A stretch of DNA of 5,153 nucleotides from Pseudomonadota bacterium (GTDB taxonomy: Bacteria; Desulfobacterota; JADFVX01), in NCBI GenBank assembly GCA_015222555.1, contig JADFVM010000361.1, positions 1 to 5,153 on the forward strand, given 5' to 3'. The notes beneath the pieces were generated by a model. It was given only the letters and a program-made list of their open reading frames with translations, was not told the origin of the DNA and made no database searches. Position numbers and translations under genes: made by a program. Below, one piece after another: positions 1-5,001 of this stretch. Position 1 is the stretch's first letter; the number at the start of each line of letters is the position of its first letter.

Positions 1-640
1 GCAGCCACTTGGACCTTGCCGAGATTAAATCCATCGCTTTATGCCATCGCTCCATGCGGGCCATCATGAGCAAACTGTTAAATATCCTCTTATTCGTCCG
101 AAAGGAAAAGAGGGTATCATCCAGTATTTCCATTAACAAGGGATCATTGTCCTTATGCATCTCTTTTGCAATCTTTTCTGCCAGCTTCCAGACTGATTTA
201 TCAACATGCGAATCAAATCTCAGTTCCCAATAGGTATGCTTTAAGAGTCGCGTGGAAAAGCTTGAAATTATCTGATTGGGAACATAATAGTTATGGGCCA
301 CCACATCCGCCGCAAGATGACAGAGATAACCATAGGCAAAGGCCCTTTGTGAATCATTTTTTGCGCTATCGAGAACCTTCATGCCGATGTGCCAGTTATG
401 GCAATGTTTAGCATACTCCGTAAATTTTTTGGCGTTTATAATATCTGCACTGATACAACCATAGATAAAGTCATAGCGAAAGCTGTGGAGCAACACTTGT
501 AGCGGCTCCGGTAATATTGTTAAATTTTTCAAAACAGCAGAGGCCATTTCAATATGCATACCCGGTCCCCAGGCAAAGGCATTTTCAGGGACGAGAAAAA
601 TAATGAGGAAAATAAAGAGTGAGGAGATAAGTATGGTCAT
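1..640 (-). CDS. Zinc-dependent phospholipase C-like exported protein, 3' end cut by window edge
   Basis: An open frame reads leftward from ATG at 640-638 to the window edge (213 full codons, no stop), so the C-terminus is missing. Residues 1-23 form a hydrophobic signal peptide ending in an AFA cleavage site, so the mature protein would start at Trp24. This matches the zinc phospholipase C / S1-P1 nuclease fold, in which the mature N-terminal Trp is a zinc ligand. Other likely zinc ligands are His29, Asp66, His84, the HxxxDxxxH triad His108/Asp112/His116 (in GYLCHLAADVVAHNYY) and the HxxxE pair His135/Glu139. These follow the order and spacing of Bacillus PLC. The likely role is an exported zinc hydrolase acting on phospholipid or another phosphodiester; the substrate cannot be told from sequence. 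An in-frame stop lies about 40 bases upstream with no other start between, so the ATG is secure. Oddities: the signal peptide has no Lys or Arg in its n-region, and there is no clear Shine-Dalgarno. It diverges from the nqr operon and is probably functionally unrelated to it. Confidence 0.85.
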   Translation of the reverse strand, partial: MTILISSLFIFLIIFLVPENAFAWGPGMHIEMASAVLKNLTILPEPLQVLLHSFRYDFIYGCISADIINAKKFTEYAKHCHNWHIGMKVLDSAKNDSQRAFAYGYLCHLAADVVAHNYYVPNQIISSFSTRLLKHTYWELRFDSHVDKSVWKLAEKIAKEMHKDNDPLLMEILDDTLFSFRTNKRIFNSLLMMARMERWHKAMDLISARSKWL

Positions 641-700
641 AGTGGCTACAAGATTAAATGTGTCTTCAAAGTATTCTTATATTAAGATGAATAAAGCAGT

Positions 701-730
701 AATAAATATTCAGATAAAAAGACCTGTCAA
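701..730 (-). promoter_or_regulatory. Candidate sigma70-type promoter for the PLC-like gene
   Basis: On the minus strand a perfect -35 hexamer TTGACA lies at 730-725. It is followed by -10-like TATTTA at 708-703 (16-base spacer, 3 of 6 matches) or TTTATT at 706-701 (18-base spacer, 4 of 6). Transcription would start near 695, leaving a leader of roughly 55 bases before the ATG at 640. The -35 is convincing and the -10 is weak in this AT-rich stretch. Confidence 0.4.
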
Positions 731-866
731 AGAAAAATGTACCATTTTTTACTGTTAACTGGAATATCTTTTTTCTTGTCTTACCCCCAAACCCTACCAC
801 TTTCTAAGCATGACAAGATGTGAGGGATAACGTTTCTGCATAGGAAAAAGTATATCGTTAATTTCC

Positions 867-915
867 TTGAAAGCACACTTTTATCCTGCTAATCTTTCAA
901 TACTTTTAATCTAAT
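867..915 (+). promoter_or_regulatory. Candidate promoter region for the nqr operon
   Basis: TTGAAA at 867-872 is a good -35. Seventeen bases later comes TAATCT (890-895), preceded by TGC, giving an extended -10 pattern that would put the transcript start near 902. Alternatives closer to the gene are TTTAAT (905-910) and TCTAAT (910-915), each a 5 of 6 match to the -10 consensus but with poor -35 partners. Which of them is used cannot be decided by eye. Confidence 0.35.
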
Positions 916-934
916 CTTCTTATTAGTCACTATC

Positions 935-2401
935 ATGTTTTCAGCAAGCAAATCGATGGTCAAGCGTGGTTACAACTTCGGCAACCTTCAAGGGGCAAAC
1001 TTTTCAGGCACTGTTGAAACACTGCCACTGCCGGACAAGGTCATTATCCCTTTGAAACAGGGGTTCAGCGCCGAGACCCAGTGCCTTGTAAAAAAAGGGG
1101 ATAAGGTTCGAAGAGGCCAGATCATCGGCCGTGATGACCATACCTATTCATCACCTGTTCACGCTTCCATTAATGGCGTAGTTGAACATTTCGAAACCTT
1201 CATGGAAGGACACGAACCTCATTTCGGCGTAGTAATCCGTAGAGAACATGGAGATGAAAGAGGCTTTGCACCGATCCCGGGAGCGGGCTCACCGGATAAA
1301 ACAAGGGAGGATATCAGTGAAATCCTCTATCTTGCAGGCGTCACCGCGCTGGGAAGCACGGGGATACCCAGCTTCCACCATACATCTGATATTGATTTGA
1401 AGGATGTTAAAGCCCTTGTTGTCAATGGCCTCTCGGCCGAGCCCTTTTCCCTTCCCCGGGAATTACTTTTGTCAGGGAAAATCAAAGAATTCACTACCGG
1501 CCTTCACCTGTTGATGAAACTCTTTGATTTGAGTGAAAATATACATGTGGCATTGAACAAAGAAGCAACTGTCGTTAAAGAGCTTGGCAATGCCCTGAAG
1601 AAAAACATAACCCTTCATACCTTTGAAAATAGATACCCCCTTGATATGGATGAGGTCGTTACCGAGATTACAACGGGCAAGAAAGTCCCTGATGGTGGGA
1701 CCCCATCGGAAGTGGGTGTCGTTGTTGTTGGCATTGAAGAGATACTTCATGTCTATGATGCCGTCGTCCTGGGAAAACCCCTCATAGATAAAATAATTTC
1801 CCTTGGCGGGCCCGGTTTTAAAAATAATAAGCTCCTTATTGTGGCCGTAGGCACACCCATTGAGTGGGCTATCCTTGGAAACATTGAAGAGGGTATGGAA
1901 GAAAGGATTCTTGTCGGCGGCGCCATGAGAGGCAAACCGGTGGAAATTGCCGCCCACCCGGTAGAACGTCATTTTTCATCACTAACCATTCTTGAGGAAA
2001 ACAGAGAAAGGGAATTTCTTTATTTCCTGAAACCCGGTTTTTCAGTCCTCTCCTACTCAAGAGAATTTCTCTCGGCCTTTTTTAAGAAAACAGTTCGAAA
2101 GGCTCAGACCAATATCCAGGGCGAGTCACGGCCCTGCATCTTCTGCAGCTATTGTGAAGACATCTGCCCCAGGCGCCTTGTACCTCATGTCTACAGCAAG
2201 ATGGTCGCCTTTGGTCTGGCGGAAGAGGCTATAAAATACGGCATGGAGGCATGTATTGAGTGCGGACTTTGCAGCTTTGCATGTCCGTCCAAGATTCCTC
2301 TCCTTGAAAATATTATGAAAGGGAAAAAAGAGCTTGAAAAAAGGGGCCGATGGTCCCACCCCATTGGGCTTCAAAAACTCGAAGTGGAGGGCAAGCTGTG
2401 A
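935..2401 (+). CDS. nqrA: NqrA/RnfC-family subunit with two RnfC-type [4Fe-4S] motifs (Nqr/Rnf complex)
   Basis: This 488-residue soluble subunit would sit on the cytoplasmic face of the Nqr/Rnf complex. The N-terminal barrel-sandwich domain (about residues 30-85, with VIIPLKQ, KKGDKVRRGQ and SSPVHASINGVV) is shared by RnfC and NqrA. The middle domain keeps LGKPLIDKIISLGGPGFKN. Residues 346-369 (SSLTILEENREREF, then a LKPG motif) resemble NqrA. The C-terminus has two CxxCxxCxxxCP motifs, Cys401/404/407/411 and Cys440/443/446/450, expected to bind two [4Fe-4S] clusters as in RnfC; classical NqrA has lost these. RnfC flavin/NADH motifs are eroded: GLGGAGFP reads ALGSTGIP (138-145), ECEPY reads SAEPF (167-171), and the YPxGGxKQ and NVGT motifs are gone. 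An in-frame stop at 890-892 leaves ATG 935 and ATG 956 as the only plausible starts, and neither has a good ribosome binding site. Its stop overlaps the nqrB start by 4 bases. It could equally be labelled rnfC; the nqrA symbol follows the Nqr-type neighbours. Confidence 0.85.
   Translation: MFSASKSMVKRGYNFGNLQGANFSGTVETLPLPDKVIIPLKQGFSAETQCLVKKGDKVRRGQIIGRDDHTYSSPVHASINGVVEHFETFMEGHEPHFGVVIRREHGDERGFAPIPGAGSPDKTREDISEILYLAGVTALGSTGIPSFHHTSDIDLKDVKALVVNGLSAEPFSLPRELLLSGKIKEFTTGLHLLMKLFDLSENIHVALNKEATVVKELGNALKKNITLHTFENRYPLDMDEVVTEITTGKKVPDGGTPSEVGVVVVGIEEILHVYDAVVLGKPLIDKIISLGGPGFKNNKLLIVAVGTPIEWAILGNIEEGMEERILVGGAMRGKPVEIAAHPVERHFSSLTILEENREREFLYFLKPGFSVLSYSREFLSAFFKKTVRKAQTNIQGESRPCIFCSYCEDICPRRLVPHVYSKMVAFGLAEEAIKYGMEACIECGLCSFACPSKIPLLENIMKGKKELEKRGRWSHPIGLQKLEVEGKL
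2135..2284 (+). other. Tandem [4Fe-4S] ferredoxin motifs in the NqrA/RnfC subunit
   Basis: Eight cysteines in two CxxCxxCxxxCP units encode a bacterial dicluster ferredoxin domain at residues 401-451. The 28 residues between the units contain no further cysteine. The spacing is intact and the Pro follows the fourth Cys in both, so both clusters are likely assembled. This block is what distinguishes the protein from ordinary NqrA. Confidence 0.9.
2386..2390 (+). promoter_or_regulatory. Ribosome binding site that sets the nqrB start
   Basis: GGAGG lies 7 bases before GTG at 2398-2400, which overlaps the upstream TGA in a GTGA junction. This favours GTG 2398 over the in-frame ATG at 2350, which lacks such a site and would add 16 residues of unconserved sequence lying inside the preceding gene. 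Confidence 0.75.
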
Positions 2402-3519
2402 AAGGCTTAATCAGAAAATCACTGGACCTTTGCTACGGTTGGCTGGAAAAGAGTCCTCTAAAACCCTTAAAACCGCTACTCAATGCCGCTGACGGTTTCT
2501 TCTTCCGTGGAGCTGAAGTGACTGAGGCGGCGCCACATCTCCGGGATGGCATCAATCTGAAACGGATGTTTATCTTTGTCGTTTTTGCCGCCATGCCATC
2601 CGCCCTGGCAGGGATCTACTTGTTCGGCTGGCGGGCCTTATGGGTAATCCTTATTTCTTATGTTGTTGGCCTTGGCCTGGAGGTCGTCTTTGCGGCAGTC
2701 CGGAAGGAAGAAATCAGCGAAGGCGCCTTTGTCACCTGCATTCTCTTTCCCCTCACCCTCCCGCCCAACATCCCCTTATGGATGGTTGGTGTCGGAATTT
2801 TTATGGGCATTCTCTTCGGCAAAGAGGTCTTTGGCGGCACAGGGCACAACATTTTCAATCCCGCGCTGGTGAGCCGCATATTCCTGTATATCTGCTTTCC
2901 TGCCGTCATGACAGGAAACTGGATTAGACCGATGGAGGGCTGGGGTGGTTTTATTAAATACAGCGGTGATCTATTGTCTGGAGAAACGTTGATCTCCGCA
3001 TCACTTCCTCAGGCAGGTGATGCGGTTACAGCCGCCACACCACTGACCGACTTCAAGGCAACGGGAGAACTGGCTCCTTTATGGGACCTCTTCTGGGGTA
3101 ATGTTTCTGGTTCTCTTGGTGAAACATCGGCCATTTTAATACTTTTGGGCGGCCTCTTTCTCATTATTACCAGGATTGCTGACTGGCGCATCCCTCTATC
3201 CTATATTGGAAGTTTTGTGATCTTTGCATTCATTTTCCATGGCATTAATCCCGAAAAATTTGCGCCCGTGGGCTTTCAACTCCTTTCGGGAGGCTTGCTC
3301 TTCGGTGCCTTTTTTATGGCCACAGATCCTGTAAGCGGCCCCTTCACAAAGGGAGGACGCTGGTTTTTCGGCATCATATGCGGACTGCTCACTGTACTGA
3401 TCAGGGGCGTGTCCGGCTACGCTGAAGGCGTCATGTTTGCCATCCTCTTTATGAACATCTTTTCGTCTTTAATTGACGAGCTCGTGCTCAGCTACAGATA
3501 CAAGGAGTTCAGACGATGA
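2398..3519 (+). CDS. nqrB: NqrB, Na+-translocating NADH:quinone reductase membrane subunit B (RnfD homologue)
   Basis: This 373-residue polytopic membrane protein starts at GTG 2398, chosen for its GGAGG site and 4-base overlap with the gene before. The family forms a main membrane core of the complex, carries covalent FMN and is tied to Na+ movement and quinone reduction. Nqr-type signatures outweigh RnfD ones: HLRDGINLKRM (47-57) after an amphipathic N-terminus, PPNIPLWM (122-129), GKEVFGGTG and NIFNPAL (141-157), GETS (241-244), MATDPVSGP (307-315) and a C-terminus with an EGVMFAILFMN segment. The FMN attachment motif reads DAVTAAT (208-214), so the flavin should be on Thr214; the usual motif is SGAT, and here Gly is replaced by Ala. 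It is shorter than the roughly 410 residues typical of NqrB and closer to RnfD in length. The stop overlaps the nqrC start in an ATGA junction, implying coupled translation. Confidence 0.88.
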   Translation: MKGLIRKSLDLCYGWLEKSPLKPLKPLLNAADGFFFRGAEVTEAAPHLRDGINLKRMFIFVVFAAMPSALAGIYLFGWRALWVILISYVVGLGLEVVFAAVRKEEISEGAFVTCILFPLTLPPNIPLWMVGVGIFMGILFGKEVFGGTGHNIFNPALVSRIFLYICFPAVMTGNWIRPMEGWGGFIKYSGDLLSGETLISASLPQAGDAVTAATPLTDFKATGELAPLWDLFWGNVSGSLGETSAILILLGGLFLIITRIADWRIPLSYIGSFVIFAFIFHGINPEKFAPVGFQLLSGGLLFGAFFMATDPVSGPFTKGGRWFFGIICGLLTVLIRGVSGYAEGVMFAILFMNIFSSLIDELVLSYRYKEFRR

Positions 3520-4124
3520 AAGAAAGACTGATGATAGCCGCAGTTCTCCTATTAGTCTCCATCGCTTCGGCACTTTCCCTGGCAGCCATTAACAACGTTT
3601 CATTCCCGGTGATTCAAAGAAACCAGGAGCGGCAGTTCAAGGTTGCCCTTTTAAAAGCATTAGAGATCCCCTTTGACAGCGAGATGCCGGAAAAGGCCTA
3701 CAATATACAGATTGAAGAAAAAAGCACTGAAGAAGGTACACTTTATCTGACGCACGAAGATAACCAAAAGGATCTTCCTGTCACAGGCGTTGCCTTTATG
3801 TTAAAAGGCGCCGGTTTCTGGGGGCCCCTGTCTCTCATTGTGGGACTTGATCCCGCTGATATGTCTATCAGGGGACTGGAAATCTTTGAACAGGAAGAAA
3901 CACCCGGTCTTGGCGCAAGGATTGAAGAGAAGGCATTCAGAGATCAGTTTAAAGGGAAGCAGATAGAGAAAAAGATCATCGTCCAGATAAAAGGTGCAGC
4001 AACGGGACCCAATGATGTCTCTGCCATTACGGGTGCGACGATTACCAGTAAAACGCTTGAAAAGATTATCAACGAGACATCCCGACCTTACATCGAAGCT
4101 ATGAGGAGCTTAAATAATGGCTGA
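3516..4124 (+). CDS. nqrC: NqrC/RnfG, FMN-binding subunit
   Basis: This 202-residue protein has one N-terminal membrane helix (about residues 5-25) and an FMN-binding domain outside the cytoplasm. In the family the flavin is attached by a phosphoester bond to the Thr of an [S/T]GAT motif by the ApbE transferase; here it is TGAT with Thr175, followed by ITSK. ETPGLGAR (128-135) is the conserved family loop. GAGFWGP (98-104) recalls the GxGxW segment of NqrC more than the GYxGP of most RnfG, while the length is RnfG-like (NqrC is usually about 240-260). The motif upstream of the FMN Thr lacks the usual Asp six residues before it (Ser169 instead; the nearest Asp is 167). The start is clear: AAGGAG at 3502-3507, 8 bases before an ATG that overlaps the nqrB stop. 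It ends 8 bases inside nqrD. Confidence 0.88.
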   Translation: MKERLMIAAVLLLVSIASALSLAAINNVSFPVIQRNQERQFKVALLKALEIPFDSEMPEKAYNIQIEEKSTEEGTLYLTHEDNQKDLPVTGVAFMLKGAGFWGPLSLIVGLDPADMSIRGLEIFEQEETPGLGARIEEKAFRDQFKGKQIEKKIIVQIKGAATGPNDVSAITGATITSKTLEKIINETSRPYIEAMRSLNNG

Positions 4125-4725
4125 AGCAACTGAGAAGGGGTTCAGGCTTTTAACGAGAGGCTTGATCAAAGACAATCCCACCTTCAGAATGGTGCTGGGA
4201 ATATGTTCCACGCTGGCAGTGAGTAACAGAATGACCAATTCTCTTGCCATGAGTCTGGGCACGACCTTTGTCATCGTGTCCTCGTCGCTGTCTGTTTCAT
4301 TACTAAGAAACTATATTCCGAAAAGAGTCAGAATGGCAGTTTACACAGTCATTATCGCCACTTTCGTCGTCTGCGTTGATCTTTACCTGAAGGCCTTTTA
4401 TCCCTTGATCAGCAAGCAGATTGGCCCCTATGTGGGCCTTATCATTACCAATTGCATTATCATGGGACGCTGTGAATCTTTTGCCTCCGGCAACAAACCC
4501 GGACCCTCTATTTTGGACGGTCTCGGTGTCGGCATGGGCTACAGCTTTTCCCTCATTCTCATCTCAGCTATCAGGGAACCTCTTGGCTTTGGCACAATGA
4601 TGGGTTATCAGGTTCTGGGCAGCTGGTGGACACCCTGGATTCTTATGGTGATGCCGCCGGGAGCCTTTTTGGTACTGGGTTTATATATCTGGGTATTGAG
4701 GACGATTTATCCGGAGAAGAAATAA
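4117..4725 (+). CDS. nqrD: NqrD, Na+-translocating NADH:quinone reductase membrane subunit D (RnfE homologue)
   Basis: This 202-residue integral membrane protein should have about six helices. NqrD pairs with NqrE as inverted-topology partners that hold a [2Fe-2S] cluster in the membrane; the ligands are one Cys in each half of each subunit, here Cys30 (GICSTLAV) and Cys113 (IITNCIIMGR). NqrD-type signatures include Ser after Cys30 (usually Pro in RnfE), the NYIPKRVRM loop (65-73), ISKQIGPYVGLIITNCI (98-114) and the GxGxGY turn before the REPLG segment. Cys86 in the middle helix is not one of the expected ligands. GAGGAG-like sequence (4103-4108) lies 8 bases before the ATG, which is 8 bases inside nqrC, so translation is probably coupled. 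Length matches the family (about 205). In most operons nqrE follows almost at once; here 276 bases intervene. Confidence 0.9.
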   Translation: MAEATEKGFRLLTRGLIKDNPTFRMVLGICSTLAVSNRMTNSLAMSLGTTFVIVSSSLSVSLLRNYIPKRVRMAVYTVIIATFVVCVDLYLKAFYPLISKQIGPYVGLIITNCIIMGRCESFASGNKPGPSILDGLGVGMGYSFSLILISAIREPLGFGTMMGYQVLGSWWTPWILMVMPPGAFLVLGLYIWVLRTIYPEKK

Positions 4726-4730
4726 ACAAA

Positions 4731-4765
4731 TCTCTCGCAAAGGCGCAGAGAGCGCAAAGGTAAAG
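4731..4765 (+). repeat. Left inverted-repeat arm of the insert
   Basis: This arm matches the reverse complement of 4930-4964 at roughly three quarters of positions with one gap, by hand alignment. It can itself fold: TCTCTCGC (4731-4738) pairs with GCG and AGAGA (4743-4751), with one bulged C and an AAAG loop. Confidence 0.5.
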
Positions 4766-4776
4766 ATATAGATAAC

Positions 4777-4793
4777 CACGGATGAACACGGAT
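4777..4793 (+). repeat. Short direct repeat CACGGAT
   Basis: CACGGAT occurs at 4777-4783 and 4787-4793, separated by GAA, within ACCACGGATGAACACGGAT. This is a familiar dispersed intergenic motif, recognised from memory only. Confidence 0.55.
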
Positions 4794-4895
4794 TGGAGAT
4801 TAATGAAAGATGGCAGTACAGATTTCAGTGACTTCCGAGTCTCTGCAGTGAAAGACCTCGCCTACAAAACGGGGCAGCTGTTACTTAAATCCCTC

Positions 4896-4918
4896 TCCTC
4901 CCCCTTGAGGGGGGAGGA
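4896..4918 (+). repeat. Strong GC-rich hairpin
   Basis: TCCTCCCCC (4896-4904) pairs with GGGGGAGGA (4910-4918) around the 5-base loop TTGAG, giving nine perfect base pairs. It is not followed by a T-run, so it is not a standard intrinsic terminator. In the operon transcript it could slow ribosomes or RNA polymerase, or act as an mRNA processing or stability boundary; that is inference. Confidence 0.75.
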
Positions 4919-4929
4919 TAATAAGGATA

Positions 4930-4964
4930 CTTTAATCTCTGCGAGCTTTTCGCCTTGGCGAGAA
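4930..4964 (-). repeat. Right inverted-repeat arm of the insert
   Basis: The reverse complement begins TCTCGCCAAGGCG and parallels the left arm's TCTCGCAAAGGCG. It contains its own small palindrome TCGCCTTGGCGA at 4950-4961. Confidence 0.5.
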
Positions 4965-5001
4965 ACTTTAACTTTTTAAAGACTAGCACGATCAAAAAAT
5001 T

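Larger units (their letters stand above)
641..934. other. AT-rich divergent intergenic region
   Basis: This 294-base gap separates the leftward PLC-like gene from the rightward nqr operon. It is clearly poorer in GC than the flanking genes, as expected for a two-way promoter region. I see no open frame with coding character, no tRNA-like fold, no sigma-54 TGGCAC-N5-TTGC site and no FNR-type TTGAT-N4-ATCAA box. A weak inverted repeat CTAAT-N6-ATTAG (911-926) sits just upstream of the first nqr start codon. Promoter candidates in each direction are listed separately. Confidence 0.7.
4726..5001. repeat. Non-coding repeat-mosaic insert between nqrD and nqrE
   Basis: The 276 bases between two genes that normally abut contain recognisable dispersed-repeat pieces. 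These are CTCTCGCAAAGGCGCA, ACCACGGATGAACACGGAT and a CCTCCCCCTTGAGGGGGGAGG palindrome. From general familiarity such pieces recur in the intergenic DNA of deltaproteobacteria and other environmental bacteria; I could not search for them. The ends (4731-4765 and 4930-4964) are imperfect inverted copies of each other, giving the layout of a small non-autonomous element. No clear target-site duplication is visible. A 65-codon open frame (4782-4979) runs through the repeats and looks spurious. Confidence 0.6.

Noticed and set aside
9..411. Plus-strand open frames opposite the PLC-like gene
   Set aside because: They are antisense to a frame with a signal peptide and a full zinc-ligand pattern; their translations show no motif.
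1472..2374. Minus-strand open frames within the NqrA/RnfC gene
   Set aside because: They are shadows of a strongly conserved plus-strand gene and lie over its conserved motifs.
2350..2397. Earlier ATG start for nqrB at 2350
   Set aside because: It would add 16 unconserved residues overlapping the previous gene. GTG 2398 has a well-placed GGAGG and a 4-base overlap like the next junction.
4896..4930. Intrinsic terminator after nqrD
   Set aside because: The stem is strong but is followed by ATAATAAGGATAC, not a T-run, and nqrE continues the operon on the same strand.
4731..4964. CRISPR array
   Set aside because: There are only two imperfect, inverted repeat copies and no regular spacers.
4782..4979. 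65-codon open frame in the nqrD-nqrE gap
   Set aside because: It runs through repeat fragments and the GC hairpin, has no ribosome binding site, and its translation shows no domain or natural composition.
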